From: Belliella baltica DSM 15883
GTDB taxonomy: Bacteria; Bacteroidota; Bacteroidia; Cytophagales; Cyclobacteriaceae
Reading direction: 5' to 3'
Assembly (NCBI RefSeq): GCF_000265405.1
Contig: NC_018010.1
Location: 3,431,501-3,495,500, forward strand
DNA length: 64,000 nt
Shown here: piece by piece, positions 35,558 through 43,478 of the stretch
How positions within the stretch are numbered: the stretch's first letter is position 1
How the letters are laid out: each line of letters opens with the position of its first letter
Translations under genes and position numbers: made by a program
Notes under the pieces: generated by a model
The model's input: only the letters and a program-made list of their open reading frames with translations
What the model was told of the DNA's origin: nothing
Database searches by the model: none

Positions 35558-36556
35558 TTATTGATTTAATTGTTTTACATATTCTCTGATATTCCGAACT
35601 TCTTCAATACTGACAGGTTTTGCATTATTTCCCCAGCTTTTCCGCTCGTGATTGGCAATGGCGGCGATTTCTTCGTCAGAAAGAATATCCCCGAATCCCT
35701 GCATTACCCCATATTCGGTCCGTGCATCAAACCCTTCCAAGATGATCTGGATTAAAAGGGATGGATCATCATTTTTCACTATTGCGCTACCTGCCAAAGG
35801 CGGGAAGGCCCCTGTCAACCCACTTCCATCTGATTGATGACATGCTGCACAATTTTGCATGTAGAGCGTCTGCCCATCCAAGCCCAAGTCCCCACTGTCT
35901 TCTGAAGTTTTGGTTTTCCTTGAGGAAGGAATAAACTCCCGGTCTGCAGGTCCTGGCAACTCAGCTTGCTTCAAAGATTGCAGATAGGCCACCAAGGCCA
36001 AGGCCTTTTCTGAGGCCACTACTGTGTGTCCCGGATTGGGCAGGTATTTCTCGGGCACCGCTACCTTGGTATCCGAGCTAAGTACAGCTTCTGTTTTTTT
36101 AATTTCAAATAGCCAGGGATAAGAAGGCATGATGGACTCCTTGACTACGGTACGGGGATTAAAGAGGTGGAGCAGGTGCCATTCCTTACCAGGCTGCCTG
36201 AGACCTGCGTTGGTAAGATCTGGCCCGGTCCGTTCACTACCAAGTAATGAAGGAGATTGCCGCCAAACATCCATCCTCACTTTGCTGAAATAATAATCGG
36301 AAGCCAGGGAAGGACGACTGCCCCAAGCTTTGTCCATCTCAATATTGCGCACTTGCTGGGTATGGCAAGCCATACAGTTTTCCTCCACATAAATACGCAG
36401 ACCTTCTCTTTCCAATGCCGAAAGTGGCTGCATGGCGGGTAAAGGTTCTACCTGTTGCAATTGAATGGCAGGCAGCACAGCTATCAGGATACTTAAAAAA
36501 AGAAATCCCAAAAATGAAGTGCCTACCAGAAGCTTATGGTCTTTATGAAAGTTCAT
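35558..36556 (-). CDS. ccoO: fused cbb3-oxidase cytochrome c subunit (CcoO-CcoP-like)
   Basis: 332 residues. One N-terminal membrane helix (LLVGTSFLGFLFLSILIAVLP) is followed by a CcoO-type mono-haem domain with CMACH at 61-65 and the SYPWLF block. A second cytochrome c domain then has CAACH at 236-240 (NCAACHQSDGSGLTGAFPPLAG), as in CcoP. Usual cbb3 oxidases have separate CcoO and di-haem CcoP; here the two are joined and only two haem c sites remain. It donates electrons to the catalytic subunit encoded just upstream (11 bp gap). Confidence 0.88.
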   Translation of the reverse strand: MNFHKDHKLLVGTSFLGFLFLSILIAVLPAIQLQQVEPLPAMQPLSALEREGLRIYVEENCMACHTQQVRNIEMDKAWGSRPSLASDYYFSKVRMDVWRQSPSLLGSERTGPDLTNAGLRQPGKEWHLLHLFNPRTVVKESIMPSYPWLFEIKKTEAVLSSDTKVAVPEKYLPNPGHTVVASEKALALVAYLQSLKQAELPGPADREFIPSSRKTKTSEDSGDLGLDGQTLYMQNCAACHQSDGSGLTGAFPPLAGSAIVKNDDPSLLIQIILEGFDARTEYGVMQGFGDILSDEEIAAIANHERKSWGNNAKPVSIEEVRNIREYVKQLNQ

Positions 36557-36567
36557 CGTCTATAAAA

Positions 36568-38394
36568 TTAGGACTGTACAATTTCCAGAGATTGGGTATG
36601 CTTGGCTTTCGTGTTCGGATAAGATTTTACCATAACCCAAAAATTATAAGCAAACATCAGATGGGACACGAACATCAGAGAACCCCCGATAGCCCGCCAA
36701 ACCCAGTAAGGACGCATTAAAATCACCGAATCGATAAATGGATTATTATCCATCCAGCTGAGCCCCCTGAGTGTTCCTCCTGCCATCAGTGAAATCATAT
36801 AGGCAAAGAGCCCAACAAATGCGAGCCAGAAATGAATTCCAACATTAAGCTGGGGAGGTTCGTGCCCGGTCAACTTGGGAAGAATAGCATAGAAGCATGC
36901 CCAAAGGATAAAAGTGATGATGCCATACATCGTCATGTGAGAGTGGGCCACATTGAAGTCTGTAAAGTGCCAGATAAAATTGGTGAACCGGAAGGCCTGG
37001 AAACTCCCTTGGGTTGACCCCACAAAATAAAAGACCACACCCACCAGAAAAAAAGGAAGCACATAGCTCTTGTTGATATCACTCCAGCTACCACGCATAG
37101 TCAAAAGAAAGTTTGTGGTACCGGCTACTACGGGGATAAACATTCCTGCACTGAATACTATTGCCACAGTCTGTAGCCACCACGGTAATGGACTGAATAC
37201 AAAGTGATGGGTGCCAATAAGCGTATAGAACAACATCTGCGTCCAAAATGCCAATACGCCCAAAGAATAAGAGTAAATGGGTTTATTGAGAGATGCCGGA
37301 AGGTAATAATAAATCAAACCAAGGGTAAAAGTCATGAACCACATCCCTACACCTTGGTGCATGTAATATCCCTGAATTACCGTCTCGCCAAGGCCATCTT
37401 GAAATTGAGGCAAATATCCTATTACGACCAGGACTATCGTCCAAACCAATCCGCCCAAAAGATACCAATTGGAGATATAGATTTCCGAAATCTTACGGGT
37501 AGCTACTGTTCGGTAAAAATTATAGAAAGTCAAAATCAGACCTCCTGCAAAAAGCGCTGCAACCGGCCAAATAAATTCACGGTATTCTCCTCCTCCATTG
37601 TTGATCCCGGACATGAGGCAAACCGTTCCGCATAATACTGCCATGTTCATCAGTACCCAGGCAATCTTCGCCAAATTGGGACGAAAGATTTTATTGTTAG
37701 ATGTCCTGACTACGACGAAATAGCCCAAGCCAATCATTGCCATCGAAGCCCATCCCCAAAAAACCACATTAGTATGTACAGGCCTCAACCTCCCAAAGGA
37801 TAAAAACCTTGCTGAATCCATTTCAGGCCAGATAAACTTCATCCCGAGATATTGCCCTATAAGAGTTCCGAAAACCAGCCAGAATACCCCGGCAGCCAAA
37901 TACCAAACAACGATTTGTTTCAGCGCAGGGTCCACCTCCATTTTCAAGGGTGATTTTTTCTTTTCATCCACAATGGGATTTTCAGGGTCCTCAGTGAGGT
38001 AGTCCACCAATCCTTTCTCGTCTCTGATTTCACCTCCACTCCCCAATTCATCCCCTTTCAATTGGTACCGGCGAGCTGCTTTCCTACTTACCAGAATATC
38101 ATCAACATCTGCATCCTCCAGATTGATGATTTGCTGCTTGAGTTCACGTTGGGTACTCCTTTCTGACCTTTTCTGTAGTCTGTCAAAAAATGAAGAAAGC
38201 CGAAAAACCACAATGACAACTGCAATAAACAGCACTATGGCAATCAAAAACAACGTACCAATTACTCCCGGACTACTCCAAAGCTGATCTCTGGAAGAAT
38301 TCAAAATGATAAACTGAAGCATGAATGCTTTTACCTGCCCTAAGACGCATAGATGTTGTAATATCAATTCCATACCTATTCTGTAGTATAACAT
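36568..38394 (-). CDS. ccoN: cbb3-type cytochrome c oxidase subunit I
   Basis: About 608 residues from the ATG at 38394; starts at 38430 (inside an operator palindrome) or 38322 are alternatives. A first membrane helix and a charged cytoplasmic stretch precede the twelve-helix oxidase core. Haem and copper ligands are visible: RPVHTNVVFWGW, YMHQGVGMWFMT (copper His), IGTHHFVF and HFTDFNVAHSHMTMYG. The tyrosine in MLFYTLIGTHH aligns with the one cross-linked to the copper histidine in cbb3 oxidases. This favours oxygen reduction over nitric-oxide reduction. It is the first structural gene of an operon preceded by an Rrf2 operator. Confidence 0.92.
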   Translation of the reverse strand: MLYYRIGMELILQHLCVLGQVKAFMLQFIILNSSRDQLWSSPGVIGTLFLIAIVLFIAVVIVVFRLSSFFDRLQKRSERSTQRELKQQIINLEDADVDDILVSRKAARRYQLKGDELGSGGEIRDEKGLVDYLTEDPENPIVDEKKKSPLKMEVDPALKQIVVWYLAAGVFWLVFGTLIGQYLGMKFIWPEMDSARFLSFGRLRPVHTNVVFWGWASMAMIGLGYFVVVRTSNNKIFRPNLAKIAWVLMNMAVLCGTVCLMSGINNGGGEYREFIWPVAALFAGGLILTFYNFYRTVATRKISEIYISNWYLLGGLVWTIVLVVIGYLPQFQDGLGETVIQGYYMHQGVGMWFMTFTLGLIYYYLPASLNKPIYSYSLGVLAFWTQMLFYTLIGTHHFVFSPLPWWLQTVAIVFSAGMFIPVVAGTTNFLLTMRGSWSDINKSYVLPFFLVGVVFYFVGSTQGSFQAFRFTNFIWHFTDFNVAHSHMTMYGIITFILWACFYAILPKLTGHEPPQLNVGIHFWLAFVGLFAYMISLMAGGTLRGLSWMDNNPFIDSVILMRPYWVWRAIGGSLMFVSHLMFAYNFWVMVKSYPNTKAKHTQSLEIVQS

Positions 38395-38398
38395 TTTT

Positions 38399-38422
38399 AT
38401 TTCCGATAATTTTATCGGAAAT
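38399..38422. promoter_or_regulatory. Rrf2-type operator palindrome in front of ccoN
   Basis: Perfect eleven-base arms ATTTCCGATAA and TTATCGGAAAT around TT. It lies between the rrf2 stop and the ccoN start. A near-copy is found upstream of rrf2 and the protoglobin gene. Confidence 0.8.
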
Positions 38423-38437
38423 AAATTCAAATTTTTT

Positions 38438-38872
38438 TTATCTCAATAAAATAGCCTTGCCTGACACAAGACCCTCAGCCAAATCTTTGATACTGGTAGT
38501 CTCCAACATGGACTTTAACTGCGATCGGATCAGAACAAACTTATCATGCATGGGACAAGGTTCTGAGGCATTGCATGCCGAAAGTCCAAGACCACAACCC
38601 TTGTAAATACTATCTCCATCAATGGCATTGACAATTTCGCTGATCTTAACTTTAGCCTGTTTGGAAGGCTCCAGGTAAAATCCACCGTAAGGTCCTTTGA
38701 GAGATTCTACCACTTCATGCTTTACCAGCTCCCCAAGTATTTTGGCAGTAAAAGCTTCAGGTGTGCCGATTTTCTCAGCGATCTCACCCGTTTTTACACG
38801 TTTCCCCTGCTGTGATTGTATTGCCACATAAAGCATTGCCTTGATTCCGTATTCACATGCTTTTGAAAACAT
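38438..38872 (-). CDS. Rrf2-family regulator with iron-sulfur-type cysteines
   Basis: 144 residues. A winged helix (FSKACEYGIKAMLYVA, then EIAEKIGTPEAFTAKILGEL) is followed by a dimer helix and three cysteines, Cys93, Cys100 and Cys106 (CGLGLSACNASEPC), placed as in NsrR and IscR. An iron-sulfur cluster sensing nitric oxide or redox state is likely. It lies between two identical-type palindromes, so autoregulation and control of the oxidase operon and the divergent protoglobin operon are expected. NsrR-like function is an inference. Confidence 0.9.
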   Translation of the reverse strand: MFSKACEYGIKAMLYVAIQSQQGKRVKTGEIAEKIGTPEAFTAKILGELVKHEVVESLKGPYGGFYLEPSKQAKVKISEIVNAIDGDSIYKGCGLGLSACNASEPCPMHDKFVLIRSQLKSMLETTSIKDLAEGLVSGKAILLR

Positions 38873-38931
38873 CCGCTGATTTTACTAACTTTGGTCACAT
38901 GATTATATGACAAATGTAAGAAATATTTATT

Positions 38932-38951
38932 TTCCGACAATTTTATCGGAA
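38932..38951. promoter_or_regulatory. Rrf2-type operator between rrf2 and protoglobin
   Basis: TTCCGACAA and TTATCGGAA around TT, one base away from perfect symmetry. It lies 60 bp upstream of rrf2 and 72 bp upstream of the protoglobin gene, so it can serve both divergent promoters. Confidence 0.78.
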
Positions 38952-39022
38952 TTAAAAATCTAATTTATTTTTTTTGATTAGGAATCCTACCTATATTTAG
39001 AAATCACTAAAACAAAACAATC

Positions 39023-39604
39023 ATGGAACACATCAAAGGATACGACTACGGAAAGTCAGGATTGGAGTCTTCTCCCATCAGTATGGAAGACTTGAGTTTA
39101 TTAAAGCAGACCGTACTTTGGTCGGAGGAAGATCAGGCCAATCTCCAAAAGGCCGGAGAAATACTCAAAGATCAGGTCAATGACATCTTGGATTTACGGT
39201 ATGGATTTGTAGGAGGACATGCACACCTGGTCCGTTATTTTGGAAAAAATGACAATCCAAACATGGAGTACTTGTCTGCTGTCAGAGCAAGGTTTGGGCA
39301 GTGGATTTTGGATATTTGCCAAAAACCTTATGACCAATCCTGGCTGGATTACCAACATGAAATTGCCAAACGTCACCACAAATCCAAAAAGAACCAAACA
39401 GATGGTGTGGATGCTGTACCAAATATTCACTATCGTTATATGGTAGCCTTTATAGTTCCCATCACGATGACGATCAAGTCATTTCTGGCAAAAAAAGGAA
39501 ATAGTCAAGAAGAGGTGGAGAACATGTACAACGCCTGGTTCAAGGCGGTGACACTGACCGTCATCACCTGGACATATCCCTATATCAATGAAGGCGAATT
39601 TTAA
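39023..39604 (+). CDS. protoglobin-domain protein
   Basis: 193 residues matching free-standing protoglobins: YDYGKSGLESSPISMEDL at the start, a central WLDYQHEIAKRHHKSKKNQTD with the proximal histidine region, and HYRYMVAFIVPITMTIK near the end. It binds haem and probably oxygen, carbon monoxide or nitric oxide. Placed right behind an Rrf2 operator and divergent from the regulator gene, it is a likely member of the same stress regulon. Confidence 0.9.
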   Translation: MEHIKGYDYGKSGLESSPISMEDLSLLKQTVLWSEEDQANLQKAGEILKDQVNDILDLRYGFVGGHAHLVRYFGKNDNPNMEYLSAVRARFGQWILDICQKPYDQSWLDYQHEIAKRHHKSKKNQTDGVDAVPNIHYRYMVAFIVPITMTIKSFLAKKGNSQEEVENMYNAWFKAVTLTVITWTYPYINEGEF

Positions 39605-39614
39605 ATCTTAAACT

Positions 39615-39878
39615 ATGAAAGTAGCAGTTTGGGACACCTATGTTAAGCGAAAAGACGGTAAATTGATGCACTTTGACATCATCGTTCCCCAGGAAACCGA
39701 TAATCAGGAAACTATTTATGGTTTTGGAAAAGAGTATCTACAAGGCAAGAACTTGAAGCATTTGGAAATCACTTCCAAAGAATGTCGGTTTTGTCATATT
39801 GAAACCATCAAACCGGATTGGGAAACCGCCATCATGGAAAAAGGTTATTATATTTATGAAATGGAAAACTGTAAATGA
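39615..39878 (+). CDS. DUF2024 family protein
   Basis: 87 residues, full length for DUF2024: KVAVWDTYVKRKDGKLMHFDIIVP at the start and CRFCHIETIKPDWETAIMEKGYYIYEM at the end. A CxxCH-like CRFCH motif could bind zinc. Its last codons overlap the MarR gene (ATGA), so it is the middle gene of a three-gene operon. Confidence 0.85.
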   Translation: MKVAVWDTYVKRKDGKLMHFDIIVPQETDNQETIYGFGKEYLQGKNLKHLEITSKECRFCHIETIKPDWETAIMEKGYYIYEMENCK

Positions 39879-40483
39879 TGTCCTCCCCTTTTGATCCTTT
39901 ACAACAGGAAAACAGTCTGGATGCAAGAATAACCTTTGCCCTGGAAAGAATATCACTTGTATTTAAATCACTGCTTCTCGAACAGGGCAAGCAGACCAAT
40001 CTTAGTCCTATCCAGCTTCAGATTTTGGTTTTCCTGCTGTATCATTCTCCTGAGATGCACCGAGTAAGTTATCTTGCACAGGAATTCAACCTCACCAAGG
40101 CAACCATCAGTGATTCAGTTAAAGCTTTGATCCAAAAAGGTTTAATCAAAAAGGTATCCGACCCCAATGATTCAAGAAGTTTTTCTCTAAATCTTACTTC
40201 TAAAGGCAAAGACCAAGCACAAGATGCTGCCCAAATGGCCAACCCTATGACAAAGGTAATCGGAAAATACACTAGGGATCAAAAGGAAATCTTTTATGGG
40301 ATTTTGTTCAACACCATCAAAGACCTACAAGCAAACGGTCTGGTTCCCATGCAAAGAATGTGTTTTAGTTGTGCCAATTATCAGAACAAAAGCGGTGAAC
40401 ATTACTGTAATCTACTTAAAAAATCAATGGAAGATTCTGAACTAAGATTAGACTGTAACGATCATCAAGTCTATCTTCCTTAG
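39875..40483 (+). CDS. MarR-family regulator with C-terminal cysteine cluster
   Basis: 202 residues. Winged helix at about 45-110 (VSYLAQEFNLTKATISDSVKALIQKGLIKK) and a C-terminal extension beyond the usual 145-150 residues, with Cys163, Cys166, Cys178 and Cys194 (MCFSCANY...HYCNLL...LDCNDH). The cysteines suggest zinc or iron-sulfur binding and hence redox or nitric-oxide sensing. Its 3' end is the left border of the 791 bp duplicated block. Confidence 0.88.
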   Translation: MMSSPFDPLQQENSLDARITFALERISLVFKSLLLEQGKQTNLSPIQLQILVFLLYHSPEMHRVSYLAQEFNLTKATISDSVKALIQKGLIKKVSDPNDSRSFSLNLTSKGKDQAQDAAQMANPMTKVIGKYTRDQKEIFYGILFNTIKDLQANGLVPMQRMCFSCANYQNKSGEHYCNLLKKSMEDSELRLDCNDHQVYLP

Positions 40484-40817
40484 TTTCATACTTTTCTATA
40501 TAAAAATCCGATAGAAATCTCTTCTTTTAGTTTAAATGATCGTATCTTTCGCGAAATGAATCCCAAAGCAAAAATATCGACCACTTCGATTGCTCTTATG
40601 CAAGGGAATTCTATGCAATTTTTGAAATCAGCACACAGCAAGGCCTTTGTAACTAAGCCCCTGCTATCTCTTTAAAAACGTGCTTTAGCAGGGGAACCAT
40701 TCCCTTTCACTTCTAGGGTAAATTCTATCAATTTCCGACTAATATAGCCAAGCACCTTTTAGGTCTGCTGTATTTGTTCGGCTATCTATATTTCACAAAA
40801 ATCAAACGTAATCAATC

Positions 40818-41210
40818 ATGGTACCTATCATCAAAAAATCAGACGAAAAAGCGCTTTCCGAACTTATGGAAAGTATCCCTTCAAGCGGAAGAACCAAAGA
40901 ACTGGGAGTTTTACAATCGGAACTCAGAAGAGCCAAAATAGTGGCTGACAATAAAATTTCCGAGAAAGTCATACAGCTTGGTTCCAGCTTTGAAATTATC
41001 GACATCGCAAGTGGGAGAAGACTACAGTTTACGCTTACCTTTCCCAAAAATGCCAATTTAGCAGAGCAGAAGCTTTCTATCCTTTCACCATTGGGTGTAG
41101 CCTTGATCGGGTTTCAGGAGGGAAAAGTAATAGAATGGAACCTGCCTGCAGGAACACGTAAATTCAAAATTGAAAAAGTATCTCAATCAGAAAGTATCCT
41201 ATCGCTCTAA
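40818..41210 (+). CDS. GreA/GreB-family C-terminal domain protein (Rnk-like), copy 2
   Basis: 130 residues, identical to the copy at 33169-33561 except Glu18 for Gly18. Same FKBP-like GreA/GreB domain and same terminator. Because the upstream MarR gene is complete here, this is likely to be the parental gene. Two near-identical expressed copies would raise dosage, or one may be redundant. Confidence 0.85.
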   Translation: MVPIIKKSDEKALSELMESIPSSGRTKELGVLQSELRRAKIVADNKISEKVIQLGSSFEIIDIASGRRLQFTLTFPKNANLAEQKLSILSPLGVALIGFQEGKVIEWNLPAGTRKFKIEKVSQSESILSL

Positions 41211-41246
41211 AAAATCCTTCCCCTACACCGAGGGGAAGGATTTTTT
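41209..41246 (+). terminator. intrinsic terminator of Gre-like copy 2
   Basis: Same fifteen-base-arm hairpin with T-run as at 33560-33597. Confidence 0.92.
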
Positions 41247-41432
41247 GTTAGCAGAATGCCCACGCAATTATTTAGATTCAATTTTTGTGTTATACTCGCT
41301 CCTCGGAATTTGAAATTCCACGGGTCAGATAGATAGAATTTCCAATTCCAACGCTAAACCTAGATTGGGTAAATAGATAGCAAATCCTTATAATCAGGGT
41401 TCGGGATTACAAATCCCAAACAGCTCAACTAT

Positions 41433-43460
41433 CTATTTGGATTCAATTTTTGAGTTATCCCACTTCAAACTTTCCGCCTCTTGACCGTCCTCATCTAGTA
41501 TCACAAAATTCCACATCCACTTGACCAAGCGTAATTCCTTGGTTTGAAATTGGCCTACTGGCAATTTAAGTAAAATCATGTTCCATCCTTTTTTCAAGGT
41601 CAACCTTTGTGCTGGTCTACTCTGCCAGTTTTCATTTTGAAGGGGGATTTCATTAGTTTTGTCTGTATGGCTATTTTCCCAAATTGGCGCCAGGATCGGT
41701 TCACCGTTGATCCAAGCTTTACTTCCTTTCCAATCCCATGCGCCCTGAGGGGGCGGAAGATCCTTTTCTGATCGGCTATAATCCTGAAAGACAATCACTG
41801 CTTTGACTTCCTTGTCTTCAGTAGCATAAACTTTTCCAATTACAAAAGCGGTATGATTGGGCTTGGGGTCTTTGATGGCAGCAGGGACCAGGTTACCCCA
41901 AACGTGCCTCAAGTATGTTCCTCCGCCTTTTACATGAATTGCTTCCGCAAGCATCTCAGTTGGTACCTGACCTTTTTTAAGATCAGCTTCAAAGTCAAAT
42001 TCCAAGTCCAAATTTCCTTGGTTGGCCAATGGGGGTAAGACCAGCCACTCCATGTCTCTTTGTTTATAGTATGGGAAATCAGAGTTTTCAAATTGATGAT
42101 CTCTTTGCCACAATAGCCTATCCTCAAAGTCTGCGAAACTCTCCCAAGCAGGTGTGCCCGGTTGAGGTAATAAAACACCTATTTCATCAAAATAGCCCTC
42201 TCCTCCGCCTTGCCAAAGTCTTTCGGCAAAAGTCAGCATGGCAGGATAAAAGTTATTTTCTCTGATGATCTGCTTCCAGTCATTCAATTTTCGATCATTC
42301 CAAACGGCCAAAATTGAACCTGCAACTGTTTCCGAACCAATTTCATAGCCCGCCACATTACTTCTGAATAAGCTTACCAAATCGGCAAAAGCATCAAAAT
42401 GATTGATATAATGAAATCTGCTGTCGACAAAAGGTATTCCTTCAGGGGCTTTTCCACGGTATGACCAGAGTTGAAGCAGATCTATTTCCCCAGCTTTGTA
42501 ATCCCAGCCAGGGTTCCAGGATACAACCTTAAAACCCATAGCTCTTACAAAAGCCACCATTTCAGGGACAAAGTCCGGGGCTGTAAATCTCACTTCATCA
42601 GTACCAATATGGAAATATGGGAGGCCTGCAAACAAATCCCCAGCCTCTGTCAGTAGTGCTTTCAGAATCTCCTTACCCTCTTTGGATTGCATATCATAGC
42701 CGATAGCCCTTTGGAAAGCCGCGCTGTGCCCAGGCATATCGATTTCCGGAATGACAGTGACATGGTGTCTTTTGGCAAAATCGATCAGTTTTCTGACATC
42801 CTCTTGGGTATAATATTCTCCCGGAAATCTTTCAAAATTTTCATCGGCAGTCAATTCAGGAAAAAGCCTGGATTCCAATCGCCAGGCAAGGTCTTCTGTA
42901 AAATGCCAATGAAAAACATTGATCTTATAGGAGGAAAGGATTTCAATCTGCTTCATCAATTCTTCCACAGGGATAAAACTCCTTCCCACGTCATGCATAA
43001 ATCCCCTTATACGGAAAGCAGGACGGTCAAGTATCCTGGACTCAGGGATTACCAGGTTACCTTCTTTTTCATCTGCCAATTGAAGCAGGGTCTGAAGGGC
43101 ATAAAAAGCCCCTTGTTCTTTTACTGCTTGAATGGCAATCTGTTCAGCAGTCACTTCTAAAAGATACGATTCATCTTTGTTGAAATCAATGCCGTTAAGT
43201 TTCTCCACCCATTGGACGCTGACCTGAACATCTTCAAAATTATAAGACCCATCTCGCGGCACCGAAATCCATTCAGTCAATTTACTTTTAAAATCCTCTT
43301 TGTCCCCTTTGATTATCAATTCAGTATTTCCGAATGATGCTTGATATGGTTGAGGAAGGAGTTTTTCTGATTGACCAAACGCCTTAAAGTGAGCAATTAA
43401 AAGTAAAATCAGAAATGCCCATATCGGAGATTTTATGCTATCCATTTTTTTATTTTTCAA
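41433..43460 (-). CDS. beta-N-acetylhexosaminidase (GH20)
   Basis: 675 residues. Signal peptide (IWAFLILLLIAHFKAFG), a GH20 N-terminal domain (LLPQPYQASFG), and the catalytic barrel with RGFMHDVGRSFIPVEEL, VIPEIDMPGHSAAF and the Asp-Glu pair in FHIGTDEVRF. A C-terminal beta domain of about 170 residues resembles a carbohydrate-binding or PA14-like region. It would remove terminal GlcNAc or GalNAc from glycans in the periplasm or at the surface. It is the last gene of the run that starts with SusC. Confidence 0.92.
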   Translation of the reverse strand: MKNKKMDSIKSPIWAFLILLLIAHFKAFGQSEKLLPQPYQASFGNTELIIKGDKEDFKSKLTEWISVPRDGSYNFEDVQVSVQWVEKLNGIDFNKDESYLLEVTAEQIAIQAVKEQGAFYALQTLLQLADEKEGNLVIPESRILDRPAFRIRGFMHDVGRSFIPVEELMKQIEILSSYKINVFHWHFTEDLAWRLESRLFPELTADENFERFPGEYYTQEDVRKLIDFAKRHHVTVIPEIDMPGHSAAFQRAIGYDMQSKEGKEILKALLTEAGDLFAGLPYFHIGTDEVRFTAPDFVPEMVAFVRAMGFKVVSWNPGWDYKAGEIDLLQLWSYRGKAPEGIPFVDSRFHYINHFDAFADLVSLFRSNVAGYEIGSETVAGSILAVWNDRKLNDWKQIIRENNFYPAMLTFAERLWQGGGEGYFDEIGVLLPQPGTPAWESFADFEDRLLWQRDHQFENSDFPYYKQRDMEWLVLPPLANQGNLDLEFDFEADLKKGQVPTEMLAEAIHVKGGGTYLRHVWGNLVPAAIKDPKPNHTAFVIGKVYATEDKEVKAVIVFQDYSRSEKDLPPPQGAWDWKGSKAWINGEPILAPIWENSHTDKTNEIPLQNENWQSRPAQRLTLKKGWNMILLKLPVGQFQTKELRLVKWMWNFVILDEDGQEAESLKWDNSKIESK

Positions 43461-43478
43461 TTTTAGAACCTATTCATT

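Larger units (their letters stand above)
40459..41249. repeat. 791 bp direct repeat, right copy
   Basis: Matches 32810-33600 with about three differences. It begins within the last codons of the MarR gene, so this is probably the original location, and the left copy carries only the tail of that gene. Confidence 0.95.

Noticed and set aside
36568..38394. Nitric oxide reductase instead of cbb3 oxidase
   Set aside because: The tyrosine aligned with the cross-linked Tyr of cbb3 oxidases is present, and the partner subunit is CcoO-like; NO reductases lack that tyrosine.
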